Shown here piece after piece: positions 42,256-52,800 of a DNA stretch of 64,000 nt. Origin of the DNA: Stenotrophomonas sp. ESTM1D_MKCIP4_1 (GTDB lineage Bacteria > Pseudomonadota > Gammaproteobacteria > Xanthomonadales > Xanthomonadaceae). The notes below the pieces were generated by a model. That model did no database searches. It was not told where the DNA came from and was given only the letters and a program-made list of their open reading frames with translations. The stretch lies in contig NZ_CP026004.1 in the NCBI RefSeq assembly GCF_003086895.1, positions 3,988,684-4,052,683 on the forward strand. Direction: 5' to 3'. Position 1 is the first letter of the stretch. Every line of letters starts with the position of its first letter. Made by a program: the position numbers and the translations under genes.

Positions 42256-42414
42256 GGTGGTGCCGGCCGTTGGCCGGCGTTGCGACGCAGGGAGGGTTCC
42301 CTGCGCTTGCCGGCCAGCGGCCGGCACTACCTGCGCCAATTTCTTCGCTTGCCGGCCAGCGGCCGGCACTACCTGCACCAATTTCTGCGCTTGCCGGCCA
42401 GCGGCCGGCACTAC
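42256..42414. repeat. SMAG-type REP cluster (one inverted, three direct)
   Basis: A degenerate plus copy (GTGG tip) at 42256-42279 and three minus copies with GTAG tips at 42308-42330, 42350-42372 and 42392-42414 (period 42 bp). They fill the 292-bp gap between the LysM and queF genes. Confidence 0.88.
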
Positions 42415-42434
42415 CCCGTAACCGCCTGCGGCGG

Positions 42435-43253
42435 TTACTGGCGCAGTTCGCGGAAGGTGGCGGCGGGGCCGGCGATGCCGTGGCTGGCGCGCCAGGGGTT
42501 GATGTCCAGGCCGCCACGGCGGGTGTAGCGCGCTTCCACTTCCAGCCATTGCGGCTGGCAGCGCGCGGATACCTCGCTGAAAATGCGCTCCACGCACTGC
42601 TCGTGGAACTCGGCGTGCTCGCGGTAGCTGACCAGATAGCGCAGCAGGCCGGCGCGGTCGATCTTCGGGCCGCGATACCGAACGCTGACCGTGGCCCAGT
42701 CCGGCTGGCCGGTGACCGGGCAGTTGGATTTCAGCAGGGCCGAGACCAGGGTCTCTTCCACCAGCTGGCCGGCATCTGCCGAGAGGAAATCGGCCTGCGG
42801 CGGGCCATAGCAGTCGATTGCCACGTCCAGGCCATCAATGGATTCGCCCAGCGGTGCCTCGGCGAGCGGCGGCAGGCCGAACTGCACCTGCACCGGCGCG
42901 CCCGCGCACGCGGACAGGTCGGTCACCAGGCGCTCGCGCAGTGCTTCGGCCGTGTCGACACGGGTGCTGTTGAGGGAGTTCAGGTACAGCTTGAACGACT
43001 TCGATTCGATCAATCGCGGCGAGGTGCACGGTACCTGCACGGTGGCCACGGCCACCTGGGGCTTGCCGCGCGGGTCGAGCCAGCTCAGTTCGAAGGCGTG
43101 CCAGCGGTCGTGGCCGACGAACGGCAGCGCGGCGTCATCGAGGCCGATCTCGGCGCGGGCGCCGATACGGGGGATGGGAAACAGCAGGCCGGGATCGTAC
43201 TGCGACGGGTAACTGACCTCGCGACCGAGGCTGGAGTCCTGGGGGGTGTTCAT
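42435..43253 (-). CDS. queF: NADPH-dependent 7-cyano-7-deazaguanine reductase
   Basis: 272 residues, the long two-domain (YqcD) form. Reduces preQ0 to preQ1 in queuosine tRNA modification. The thioimide-forming Cys lies in [12 protein letters not shown]; the [13 protein letters not shown] motif (QueF signature with substrate-binding Glu) is present. The start MNTPQDSS fits family length; a longer in-frame reading runs into the structured repeat upstream. Stands alone, flanked by REP-rich spacers. Confidence 0.96.
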   Translation of the reverse strand: MNTPQDSSLGREVSYPSQYDPGLLFPIPRIGARAEIGLDDAALPFVGHDRWHAFELSWLDPRGKPQVAVATVQVPCTSPRLIESKSFKLYLNSLNSTRVDTAEALRERLVTDLSACAGAPVQVQFGLPPLAEAPLGESIDGLDVAIDCYGPPQADFLSADAGQLVEETLVSALLKSNCPVTGQPDWATVSVRYRGPKIDRAGLLRYLVSYREHAEFHEQCVERIFSEVSARCQPQWLEVEARYTRRGGLDINPWRASHGIAGPAATFRELRQ

Positions 43254-43346
43254 GGTGCTTATTGTATCGCGCGGAGGGCGGGCCTTCGGCCGGGTCGGCC
43301 AACGGCGGAGCCCCTCCGTGGTGGTCAAGAGCAGTATCTCGGGGTT

Positions 43347-43450
43347 GGCCGGGAGGGTGGCTTGGCTGGGGGACGCCGTGAATCCGTCCATGGAGGCTCG
43401 GTCGCCGCATCCATGCGGCTCACGCCCCCAGCCAACCCACCCTCCCGGCC
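43347..43450 (+). repeat. Structured 104-bp element, copy 1
   Basis: Arms of 26 bp (43347-43372 and 43425-43450) are complementary at 25 of 26 positions and enclose a 52-bp core beginning ACGCCGTGAATCCGTCCATG and containing the inner hairpin GCCGCATCCATGCGGC. Confidence 0.85.
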
Positions 43451-43534
43451 ACGGACAGTCTCCCGTGCCACCCCGGGAAAGATCAGGAAAATCAAAATCA
43501 AAAGCCGATCCTTCAGACGTTCATGACGCCTGCC

Positions 43535-43555
43535 GTGCCGACCAACGGTCGGCAC
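43535..43555. repeat. Degenerate SMAG-like palindrome
   Basis: GTGCCGACC-AAC-GGTCGGCAC followed by CGAC instead of the usual CTAC tip. Confidence 0.55.
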
Positions 43556-43602
43556 CGACCAAAGCAGAAGGCCGTTCCGACAGATCGCGGAAGTCTGTCG
43601 AA

Positions 43603-43704
43603 GGCGGGGTGGGTCCGGTTGAGGGGGTGTGAGCGGCATGGATGCCGCGACCAAGCCTCCAGGGACGGATTCACGGCGTCCCCCTCAACCGGACCCACCC
43701 CGCC
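43603..43704 (-). repeat. Structured 102-bp element, copy 2 (inverted)
   Basis: Perfectly complementary 25-bp arms (43603-43627 and 43680-43704), unrelated in sequence to the arms of copy 1, enclose a 52-bp core that on the minus strand matches the copy 1 core at 47 of 52 positions. The inner hairpin is GCGGCATCCATGCCGC here. Confidence 0.85.
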
Positions 43705-43780
43705 ATCCCACGGCAAGCCAGCTTTTGACGTTAACGTTGATCTGCAGCAGGTGCAGGGCTGCAAGCCCTGCCGGAAACCC

Positions 43781-45100
43781 TCACCCCGCCGGAGTGCCAG
43801 CACCGTTCAAGTAATCCAGGCTCACCTGCATCAACGCCCGGAACCCGACATCCAGCGCCTTCTCATCCAGCAGGAACTTCGGCGAATGATTCGCCGGCGC
43901 CGTCGCCGGGTCGATGCCCACGCTGGTGGAACCGACGAAGAAGAAGATGCCCGGCACTTCCTTCGCGTACAGCGAGAAATCCTCCGCTCCCATCTGCAGC
44001 GGAGGCTCGTACACATTGTCCTTGCCCACCACCGCCTGCAGGCTGGGCAGCATCTTCGCCGTCAGCGCCGGGTCGTTCACCGTCGCCGGGTTGCCTTCGG
44101 CCTCATAGATATCGGTCACTGCCTTGGCACCATGCGCAGCAGCGGTGTGCTCGGCCACGTTGCGCAGGTCGGCGAAGATCTGCTGGCGCATGCCTTCGTC
44201 GAAGGTGCGGATGGTGCCCACCATCTCCACTTCATCGGGAATGATGTTGTAGCGGATGCCGCCGTTGATGGCGCCGAAGGTCAGCACCGCCGGCTGCTTG
44301 GACAGGTTGGTGCGACGGCTGACGATGGTCTGCGCGGTACCGATCAGGTCGGCGGTCGCCACGATCGGGTCCACACCATTCCACGGTGCCGAACCATGGG
44401 TCTGGCGACCGATCACCTTGATGCCGAAACGATCCGAGGCCGCCATCAGCGGGCCGCCGCGCACCGCGATCTGGCCCGCCTGCACGCTGGAGAACACATG
44501 CAGGCCGAACACCGCCTCCGGCTTGAAATCGGCGAACAGGCCCTCCTTCAGCATCAGCGCGGCACCACCCTCCTCCGGCGGCGGCGCACCCTCTTCGGAC
44601 GGCTGGAAGATCAGCATCACCTGGCCCGGCAGGTCCTTCTTCATCGCCACCAGCGCCTGCGCCACGCCCAGCAGGGTCGCGGTGTGCGCGTCATGGCCGC
44701 AGGCATGCATCACCCCCACGGTCTGGCCGCGGTACTGCGCGGTGGCTTTGGAAGCAAACGGCAGGCCGGTCTGTTCGGTCACCGGCAACGCATCCATGTC
44801 CGCACGCAGCGCGATCTTCGGGCCGGGTTTGCCGCCCTCGATGATCGCCACCACGCCGTGGTGGGCGATGCCGGTCTTCGGCTTCAGGCCCATGGCGCGC
44901 AGGCGCTTGGCGACTTCGGCCGAGGTGCGCTCCTCGCGGTTGGACAGTTCCGGGTGCTGGTGGAAATCCCGGCGCCACTCCACCACCTGGGCCTGCAGGC
45001 GCTGCGCGGCAGCGGTCACCTCCGGGCGCTCGGCCTGCTGGGCATGGGCAAGGGCCGGCAGGGCCAGCAGAAGGGCGGACAGCAACAGCGAACGGCGCAT
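43781..45100 (-). CDS. Secreted M20 family amidohydrolase
   Basis: 439 residues. Signal peptide (MRRSLLLSALLLALPALAHAQ), then an M20D metallopeptidase/amidohydrolase: DFHQHPELSN, RADMDALPV, MHACGHDAHTA (metal ligands) and QPSEEG (catalytic Glu). The dimerisation lid is about 220-330 and MGAEDFSLYA supplies a late ligand. The family hydrolyses N-acyl amino acids or hippurate-like amides; the signal peptide places it in the periplasm or outside. An upstream in-frame extension is rejected. Divergent from the smeI gene. Substrate unknown. Confidence 0.92.
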   Translation of the reverse strand: MRRSLLLSALLLALPALAHAQQAERPEVTAAAQRLQAQVVEWRRDFHQHPELSNREERTSAEVAKRLRAMGLKPKTGIAHHGVVAIIEGGKPGPKIALRADMDALPVTEQTGLPFASKATAQYRGQTVGVMHACGHDAHTATLLGVAQALVAMKKDLPGQVMLIFQPSEEGAPPPEEGGAALMLKEGLFADFKPEAVFGLHVFSSVQAGQIAVRGGPLMAASDRFGIKVIGRQTHGSAPWNGVDPIVATADLIGTAQTIVSRRTNLSKQPAVLTFGAINGGIRYNIIPDEVEMVGTIRTFDEGMRQQIFADLRNVAEHTAAAHGAKAVTDIYEAEGNPATVNDPALTAKMLPSLQAVVGKDNVYEPPLQMGAEDFSLYAKEVPGIFFFVGSTSVGIDPATAPANHSPKFLLDEKALDVGFRALMQVSLDYLNGAGTPAG

Positions 45101-45287
45101 CGGGTGGGCTCCACGCAAGGGGTCTGCAGCTGAATGTAGGCCAACACCGCCGCCACGGGAACCTCTCCGGCGGCCACCGGTCTTAGCGCCCGTCCCATAC
45201 GTCATGCAGGAAACGTAGCGGGCCGCAGGTATGCTTTGCGCATAGCCACCCGGGGTCCGCCCCGACCAGCCCTCTTGGAGTCCTTGA

Positions 45288-46529
45288 ATGTCACGTGTTT
45301 GGAAGATCGTGCTGCTGGTCGTTGCAGTGCTGGTACTGGCGGTGGTGGGCGTACGCGTCCTCGGTGGCGGCAAGGACAAGGCCGGTGGCCAGGCCGCAGC
45401 CGCGCGCCAGGGCGGTGAGGATCCCGATGCCGGCCCGGTGCCGGTGACCGTGGTCGAGGCCACGCACCAGGACGTGCCGGTATATGCCAGTGCGCTCGGC
45501 ACGGTCACCGCGATGAACACGGTGACGGTCAGCCCGCAGGTCGGCGGCCAGCTGATGAGCATCAATTTCCGCGAGGGCCAGGAAGTGAAGCAGGGGGACC
45601 TGCTGGCACAGATCGACCCGCGCAGCGCCCAGGCCAGCTACGACCAGGCCGTGGCGGCCAAGCGCCAGAACGAGGCGCTGCTGGCCACCGCCCGCTCCAA
45701 CTACCAACGCTCCAACGCGCCGGAGTACCGCCAGTTCGTCGCCAAGACCGATCTGGATACACAGCGAAACCAGGTGGCACAGTACGAAAGCGCCGTGGCA
45801 GCCAACGAAGCCAGCGCGCGCGCCGCACAGGTGCAGCTGCAGTACACCCGCATCACCGCGCCCATCTCGGGCATCGCCGGTATCCGCGCGGTCGACGCCG
45901 GCAACGTGGTCAGTGCCGGCACCGCGCTGGTCACGCTGACCCAGATCCACCCGATCCACGTGCTGTTCAACCTGCCCGAACGCCAGCTCGGCGACGTGCG
46001 CCAGGCGCAGTCCGCCGGCAAGGTGCCGGTGGCGGCGCTGGACCGCGCCGATTCGCACGTGCTGTCCGGTGACGGCACCCTGGACGTGGTCGACAACCTG
46101 ATCAGCGCCGACAGCGGCACGTTCAAGGCGCGGGCGATCTTCGACAACACCGACAACGGCCTGTGGCCGGGCCAGTTCGTCAATGTGCGCATGCAGCTGC
46201 GCACGATCGGCGGCGGCGTGGTCATCCCCACCCAGGCGGTGCTGCGTGGCCCGGACGGCGAGTACGTCTATATCGTGCAGGGCGACAACACGGTGAAGAT
46301 GCAGACCGTGCGCAGCGGCGTGGAAGTGGGCGACAGCCAGGTGCAGATCGCCGAGGGCCTGAAAGGCGGCGAGCGTGTGGTCAGCGAAGGGCAGTTCCGC
46401 CTGAAGCCGGGCAGCAAGGTCACCGCGCTGAAGCCGGGTGAAACCCCGGCGGCACCGACCGAGGCCGAACTGAAGGCCGCAGAACAGAAGAGTGGCGGCG
46501 GTGGCCGTCGTGGTGGTGGCCCGCGCTGA
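45288..46529 (+). CDS. smeI: RND efflux periplasmic adaptor (SmeI/MdtA-like)
   Basis: 413 residues. N-terminal membrane anchor (about 5-25), barrel-sandwich hybrid (SPQVGGQLMSINFREGQEVKQGDLLAQID), a helical hairpin about 100-160, the YTRITAPISGIAG segment, and a membrane-proximal domain ending in a Gly-Arg-rich tail (SGGGGRRGGGPR). It connects the inner-membrane pump to an outer-membrane channel. First gene of a three-gene operon with two RND pumps and no outer-membrane factor, the layout of mdtABC and of S. maltophilia smeIJK. Symbol rests on that match. Confidence 0.85.
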   Translation: MSRVWKIVLLVVAVLVLAVVGVRVLGGGKDKAGGQAAAARQGGEDPDAGPVPVTVVEATHQDVPVYASALGTVTAMNTVTVSPQVGGQLMSINFREGQEVKQGDLLAQIDPRSAQASYDQAVAAKRQNEALLATARSNYQRSNAPEYRQFVAKTDLDTQRNQVAQYESAVAANEASARAAQVQLQYTRITAPISGIAGIRAVDAGNVVSAGTALVTLTQIHPIHVLFNLPERQLGDVRQAQSAGKVPVAALDRADSHVLSGDGTLDVVDNLISADSGTFKARAIFDNTDNGLWPGQFVNVRMQLRTIGGGVVIPTQAVLRGPDGEYVYIVQGDNTVKMQTVRSGVEVGDSQVQIAEGLKGGERVVSEGQFRLKPGSKVTALKPGETPAAPTEAELKAAEQKSGGGGRRGGGPR

Positions 46530-46603
46530 GCGCAGGCCACCCTTTCCTTCCGCGCCGGCCTCGATGCCGGCGCTGCCATTGAAGCGCCAGCAAGGATCAG
46601 TCC

Positions 46604-49600
46604 GTGGGCTTTTCGACGATCTTCATCCGCCGTCCCATCGCTACCTCGCTGTTGATGGCGGGTCTGTTGCTGCTGGGCATCCTCGGTTACCGCAAGCTGC
46701 CGGTGTCGGCGCTGCCGGAAATCGATGCGCCCAGCCTGGTGGTCACCACCCAGTACCCGGGTGCCAACGCGACCACCATGGCCTCGCTGGTGACCACGCC
46801 GCTGGAGCGCCAGTTCGGGCAGATTTCCGGCCTGGAACTGATGACCTCCGACTCCTCGGCGGGCTTGTCGACCATCATCCTGCAGTTCTCGATGGACCGG
46901 GACATCGACATCGCCGCACAGGACGTGCAGGCGGCGATCCGCCAGGCCACCCTGCCCTCCTCGCTGCCCTACCAGCCGGTCTACAACCGGGTGAACCCGG
47001 CCGATGCGGCCATCGTCACCCTCAAGCTGACCTCGGACACGCGCCCGCTGCGCGAGGTCAACAACTACGCCGATTCCATCCTCGCCCAGCGCCTGTCGCA
47101 GGTGCAGGGCGTGGGCCTGGTGTCGATCGCCGGCAACGTGCGCCCGGCCGTGCGCATCCAGGTGAACCCGGCGCAGCTGTCCAACATGGGCCTGACCATG
47201 GAGGAGCTGCGCAGCGCGCTCACCCAGGCCAATGTCAACGCGCCGAAGGGTTCGTTGAACGGCAAGACCCAGTCCTACAGCATCGGTACCAACGATCAGC
47301 TGGCCAGTGCCGCCGAGTACCGCGACACCATCATCAGCTACAAGAACGGCCGCCCGGTGCGGCTGTCCGATGTGGCCGAGGTGGTGGACGGCGTGGAGAA
47401 CGACCAGCTGGCCGCATGGGCCGATGGCAAGCCGGCCGTGCTGCTGGAAGTGCGCCGCCAGCCGGGCGCCAACATCGTGCAGACCGTCGAACGCATCCGC
47501 GCCATCCTGCCGCAGCTGCAGGGCGTGCTGCCGGCCGACGTGCACCTGGATGTCTTCAACGACCGCACCGAGACCATCCGCGCCTCGGTGCATGAAGTGC
47601 AGTTCACCCTGATCCTCACCATCGGCCTGGTGGTGGCGGTCATCTTCGTGTTCCTGCGCCGGTTCTGGGCCACCATCATTCCGTCGGTGGCGGTGCCGCT
47701 GTCACTGGCCGGCACGTTTGCGGTGATGGCCTTCGCCGGCATGTCGCTGGACAACCTCTCGCTGATGGCGCTGGTGGTGGCCACCGGCTTCGTTGTGGAC
47801 GATGCGATCGTGATGATCGAGAACATCGTCCGCTACATCGAGCAGGGCAAGAGTGGCAAGGAAGCGGCCGAGATCGGTGCACGCCAGATCGGCTTCACCG
47901 TGCTGTCGCTGACCGTATCGCTGGTGGCGGTGTTCCTGCCGCTGCTGCTGATGCCCGGCGTCACCGGCCGCCTGTTCCATGAGTTCGCCTGGGTGCTGAG
48001 CATCGCCGTCGTGCTGTCGATGCTGATCTCGCTGACGCTGACCCCGATGATGTGCGCCTATCTGCTCAAGCCCGACGCCCTGCCCGAGGGCGAGGATGCG
48101 CATGAGCGCGCAGCGGCGGCCGGCAAGCAGAACCTGTGGACGCGCACCGTGGGCCTGTACGAGCGCAGCCTGGACTGGGTGCTGGACCACCAGCGCATGA
48201 CCCTGGCCGTGGCCGGCGGCGCCCTGGTGCTGACCGTGCTGCTGTACGTGCTGATTCCCAAGGGCCTGCTGCCCGAACAGGACACCGGCCTGATCACCGG
48301 CGTGGTGCAGGCCGACCAGAACATCGCCTTCCCGCAGATGGAACAGCGTACCAAGCAGGTGGCCGAAGCCCTGCGCCAGGACCCGGACGTGACCGGCGTG
48401 TCGGCCTTCATCGGCGCCGGCAGCATGAACCCCACGCTCAACCAGGGCCAGCTGTCGATCGTGCTGAAGGAACGCGGCGAGCGTGACGGCCTGGATGAGA
48501 TCCTGCCGCGCCTGCAGAAGGCGGTGGCCGGCATCCCCGGCGTGGCGCTGTACCTGAAGCCGGTGCAGGACGTGACCCTGGACACCCGCGTGGCCGCCAC
48601 CGAGTACCAGTACTCGCTGTCGGACGTGGATCCGGCGACCGTGGCCACCCAGGCCACGCGCCTGACCGAGGCACTGCGCAAGCGCCCGGAACTGGCCGAC
48701 GTGGACAACAACCTGTCCAATCAGGGCCGTGCCCTGGAACTGAACATCGACCGCGACAAGGCCAGCGTGCTGGGCGTGCCGATGCAGACCATCGATGACA
48801 CGCTCTACGATGCGTTCGGCCAGCGCCAGATCTCCACCATCTTCACCGAACTCAACCAGTACCGCGTCGTGCTGGAAGTGGCGCCGGAGTTCCGCACCAG
48901 CACCGCGCTGATGGAACAGCTGGCGGTGGCCTCCAACGGTGCCGGTGCCCTCACCGGTACCAACGCCACCAGCTTCGGCCAGGTCACTTCGTCCAACTCC
49001 TCCACGGCCACCGGCATCGGTGCGCAGAACACCGGCATCACCGTCGGCGCGGGCAACATCATCCCGCTGTCGGCGCTGGCCGACAGCAAGGTCACCAGCG
49101 CACCGCTGGTGGTCAGCCACCAGCAGCAGCTGCCGGCGGTGACGGTGTCGTTCAACATCGCCCCGGGCTATTCGCTGTCTGATGCGGTCAAGGCCATCGA
49201 GGAGACCAAGGACAGCTTGGACATGCCGGCCCACCTGCATGCCGAGTTCATCGGCAAGGCCGCCGAGTTCACCGGCAGCCAGACCGATGTGGTGTGGCTG
49301 CTGCTGGCCTCGCTGGTGGTCATCTACATCGTGCTGGGCGTGCTGTACGAGAGCTACATCCACCCGATCACCATCATCTCCACCCTGCCACCGGCCGGCG
49401 TCGGCGCGCTGCTGGCGCTGATGGTGTGCGGGCTCAGCCTGTCGGTGGACGGCATCGTCGGCATCGTGCTGCTCATCGGCATCGTCAAGAAAAACGGCAT
49501 CATGATGGTGGACTTCGCCATCGAGGCGCGCCGTGCCGGTGCCAACGCGCACGAGGCGATCCGCCGCGCGTGCCTGCTGCGCTTCCGCCCGATCATGATG

Positions 49601-49837
49601 ACCACGGCCGCGGCCATGCTCGGCGCGCTGCCGCTGGCACTGGGCACCGGCATCGGTTCGGAACTGCGTCGTCCGCTGGGCATCGCCATCGTCGGCGGCC
49701 TGCTGCTGTCGCAGCTGGTCACGCTGTACACCACGCCGGTGATCTACCTGTACATGGAACGCTTCTCCGAGTGGCTGGCGCGCCGCCGCGAGCAGCGCGC
49801 CCTGCGCAACGGCACGCTGCAGGAGCCGCAGGCATGA
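46604..49837 (+). CDS. smeJ: RND efflux inner-membrane pump (SmeJ/MdtB-like)
   Basis: 1077 residues, 12 membrane helices and two large periplasmic loops expected from the HAE1/RND fold. The TM4 proton-relay Asp pair is in GFVVDDAIVMIEN, and the second-half counterpart GIVKKNGIMMVDFA is present. GTG start with AAGGA upstream, 74 bp after smeI. Acts with SmeK as a probable hetero-oligomeric pump, as MdtB and MdtC do. SmeIJK has been linked in the literature to drug resistance and envelope integrity in S. maltophilia. Confidence 0.88.
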   Translation: MGFSTIFIRRPIATSLLMAGLLLLGILGYRKLPVSALPEIDAPSLVVTTQYPGANATTMASLVTTPLERQFGQISGLELMTSDSSAGLSTIILQFSMDRDIDIAAQDVQAAIRQATLPSSLPYQPVYNRVNPADAAIVTLKLTSDTRPLREVNNYADSILAQRLSQVQGVGLVSIAGNVRPAVRIQVNPAQLSNMGLTMEELRSALTQANVNAPKGSLNGKTQSYSIGTNDQLASAAEYRDTIISYKNGRPVRLSDVAEVVDGVENDQLAAWADGKPAVLLEVRRQPGANIVQTVERIRAILPQLQGVLPADVHLDVFNDRTETIRASVHEVQFTLILTIGLVVAVIFVFLRRFWATIIPSVAVPLSLAGTFAVMAFAGMSLDNLSLMALVVATGFVVDDAIVMIENIVRYIEQGKSGKEAAEIGARQIGFTVLSLTVSLVAVFLPLLLMPGVTGRLFHEFAWVLSIAVVLSMLISLTLTPMMCAYLLKPDALPEGEDAHERAAAAGKQNLWTRTVGLYERSLDWVLDHQRMTLAVAGGALVLTVLLYVLIPKGLLPEQDTGLITGVVQADQNIAFPQMEQRTKQVAEALRQDPDVTGVSAFIGAGSMNPTLNQGQLSIVLKERGERDGLDEILPRLQKAVAGIPGVALYLKPVQDVTLDTRVAATEYQYSLSDVDPATVATQATRLTEALRKRPELADVDNNLSNQGRALELNIDRDKASVLGVPMQTIDDTLYDAFGQRQISTIFTELNQYRVVLEVAPEFRTSTALMEQLAVASNGAGALTGTNATSFGQVTSSNSSTATGIGAQNTGITVGAGNIIPLSALADSKVTSAPLVVSHQQQLPAVTVSFNIAPGYSLSDAVKAIEETKDSLDMPAHLHAEFIGKAAEFTGSQTDVVWLLLASLVVIYIVLGVLYESYIHPITIISTLPPAGVGALLALMVCGLSLSVDGIVGIVLLIGIVKKNGIMMVDFAIEARRAGANAHEAIRRACLLRFRPIMMTTAAAMLGALPLALGTGIGSELRRPLGIAIVGGLLLSQLVTLYTTPVIYLYMERFSEWLARRREQRALRNGTLQEPQA

Positions 49838-49868
49838 TCCACGCCCCGCTGCTGCGGGGGGCCGCACG

Positions 49869-52800
49869 ATGAACCTGTCCGGTCCCTTCATCCGCCGCCC
49901 GATCGGCACCGCCCTGCTGGCCATCGGCCTGTTCATGATCGGCCTGATCTGCTATCTGCGGCTGGGCGTGTCGGCGCTGCCCAATGTCGAGATCCCGGTG
50001 ATCTTCGTGCATGCCAACCAGGCCGGCGCGGATGCGGCAACCATGGCCTCCACGGTGACCGCGCCGCTGGAACGCCACCTCGGCCAGCTGCCGGGCATCG
50101 ACCGCATGCGCTCGTCGAGCTCGGAGGGCAGCTCGCTGGTGTTCATGATCTTCCAGTCCGACCGCAACATCGATTCGGCCGCACTGGATGTACAGACCGC
50201 GATCAATTCAGCACAGGCCGACCTGCCCTCCGGGCTGGGGTCGCCGATGTACCAGAAGGCGAATCCGAACGACGATCCGGTCATCGCCATCGCCCTGACC
50301 TCGCAGACGCAGTCGGCCGATGAGCTGTACAACGTCGCCGATTCGCTGCTGGCCCAGCGCATCCGCCAGATCAGCGGCGTGGCCTCGGTGGATATTGCCG
50401 GTGCCTCGACGCCGGCCGTGCGCGTGGACGTCAACCTGCGCCTGATGAACGCCCTCGGCCTGACCGCCGATGATCTGCGCAATGCCGTGCGTGCGGCCAA
50501 CGTGACCTCGCCCACCGGCTTCCTCAGCGACGGCAACACCACCACGGCGATCATCGCCAACGATTCGGTGGCGCGCGCCGCCGATTTCGCCGAGCTGGTG
50601 GTCAAGACCCAGGGCGATGGCCGGGTGATCCGCCTGAAGGACATCGCCAACGTCTACGACGGCCAGCAGGATGCCTACCAGGCCGCGTGGTTCAACCACA
50701 AACCGGCCGTGGTGATGTACGTGTTCACCCGTGCCGGCGCCAACATCGTCGAAACCGTGGACCGGGTGAAAGCGCAGATTCCCGCGCTGCGCGACTACCT
50801 GCAGCCCGGCACCACGATGACGCCGTACTTCGACCGCACACCAACCATCCGCTCGTCGCTGCATGAAGTGCAGATCACCCTGCTGATCAGCCTGGCGATG
50901 GTGGTGCTGACCATGGCGCTGTTCCTGCGCCGGCTGGCGCCCACGCTGATCGCCGCGGTCACCGTGCCGCTGTCGCTGGCCGGTGCCGCGCTGGTGATGT
51001 ACGCGCTGGGCTTCACCCTCAACAACCTCAGCCTGCTGGCCCTGGTGATCGCGATCGGCTTTGTCGTGGACGATGCGATCGTGGTCATCGAGAACATCAT
51101 GCGCCACCTCGACGAGGGCATGCCACGCCTGCAGGCGGCCTTCACCGGTGCGCGCGAGATCGGCTTCACCATCGTCTCGATCACCGCCTCGCTGGTGGCG
51201 GTGTTCATTCCGCTGCTGTTCGCCAGCGGCATGATGGGCGCGTTCTTCCGCGAGTTCACCGTGACCCTGGTGGCGGCCATCGTGGTCTCGATGATCGTCT
51301 CGCTCACCCTGACTCCGGCGCTGTGCAGCCGCTTCCTCAGCGCCCACGACCACACCGCCGCCCCGTCGCGCTTCGGCCGCTGGCTCGATGCCGGGCATGA
51401 CCGCATGCTGCGCATCTACACGGTGTTCCTGGACTTCTCGCTGCGCCACGCGCTGCTGCTGTCGCTCACCCCGCTCATCCTGATCGGCGTCACCATCTTC
51501 CTGTTCGGGGCGGTGAAGAAGGGCGCGTTCCCGCCGCAGGACACCGGCCTGATCTGGGGCCGCGCCAATTCCAGCGCCACGGTGTCCTTCGAGGACATGG
51601 TGTCGCGCCAGCGCCGCATCACCGACATGCTGATGGCCGACCCGGCGGTGAAGACCGTGGGCGTGCGCCTGGGCAGCGGCCGCCAGGGCTCCAGCGCGCA
51701 GTTCAACGTCGAGCTGAAGTCGCGCAAGGATGGCCGCCGCGAAACCACCGCCCATGCGCTGGCACGCCTGAGTGCCAAGGCCGACCGCTACCCCGACCTG
51801 CAGCTGCGCCTGCGTGCGATCCAGGATCTGCCCAGCAACGACGGCGGCGGCACCAGCCAGGGCGCGCAGTACCGCATCTCGCTGCAGGGCAACGACCTGG
51901 CCGCGCTGCAGGAATGGCTGCCCAAGCTGCAGGCCGCACTGAAGAAGAACCCGAAGCTGCGTGATGTCGGCACCGATGTCGACAACGCCGGCCTGCGCCA
52001 GAACATCGAGATCGACCGCGCCAAGGCCGCACGCCTGGGTATTTCCGTCGGTGCCATCGATGGTGCGCTGTACGGTGCGTTCGGTCAGCGCCAGATCTCC
52101 ACGATCTACTCGGACATCAACCAGTACAGCGTGGTGGTGAACGCGCTGCCGTCGCAGACCGCCACCCCGGCTGCACTGGACGAGGTGTACGTGAAGGCGC
52201 GCAGCGGCGAGATGGTGCCGATCACCGCGGTGGCCCGCCAGGCGCCGGGGCTGGCGCCGTCGCAGATCACCCACGAAAACCAGTACACGACGATGGACCT
52301 GAGCTACAACCTCGCACCGGGCGTCAGCGCAGGCGAGGCCAAGGCGATCATCGACGCGACGGTGGCGGGCATGCGCATGCCGGGGGACATCCGCCTGGCC
52401 GACGATGCGGGCTTCGGGTTCAATTCCGATCCCAGCGACATGCTGATCCTGGTGCTGGCCGCGATCCTGACCGTCTACCTGGTGCTGGGCATGCTGTACG
52501 AAAGCCTGATCCATCCGGTCACGATCCTGTCCACCCTGCCGGCGGCGGGTGTGGGCGCATTGCTGGCCCTGTTCGGTACCAACACCGAGCTGTCGGTCAT
52601 TTCCATGATCGCGCTGGTGCTGCTGATCGGCATCGTCAAGAAGAACGCGATCATGATGATCGACTTCGCCCTGGTGGCGCAGCGCGAGCACGGCCTGGCC
52701 CCGCGCGAAGCAGCGCGCGAGGCCAGCATCGTGCGCTTCCGTCCGATCATGATGACCACGATGGTGGCGATCCTGGCGGCGGTGCCGCTGGCGATCGGCC

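Larger units (their letters stand above)
43254..43780. other. Repeat-rich spacer between queF and amidohydrolase gene
   Basis: 527 bp without a convincing gene. Holds two inverted copies of a structured element of about 103 bp (43347-43450 and 43603-43704) and a degenerate SMAG-like palindrome (43535-43555) between them. Short open frames here simply read through the palindromes. Confidence 0.75.

Noticed and set aside
43325..43803. Short proteins with Met-Asp-Ala-Ala-Thr and Thr-Asp-Ser-Arg-Arg-Pro-Pro stretches
   Set aside because: They read through the structured 52-bp core elements; no ribosome sites and no conservation expected beyond the repeat.
47702..49936. A 744-codon minus-strand frame opposite smeJ (and an 827-codon one opposite smeK)
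   Set aside because: Gln/His/Arg-rich antisense readings of RND genes in high-GC DNA, without recognisable domains.
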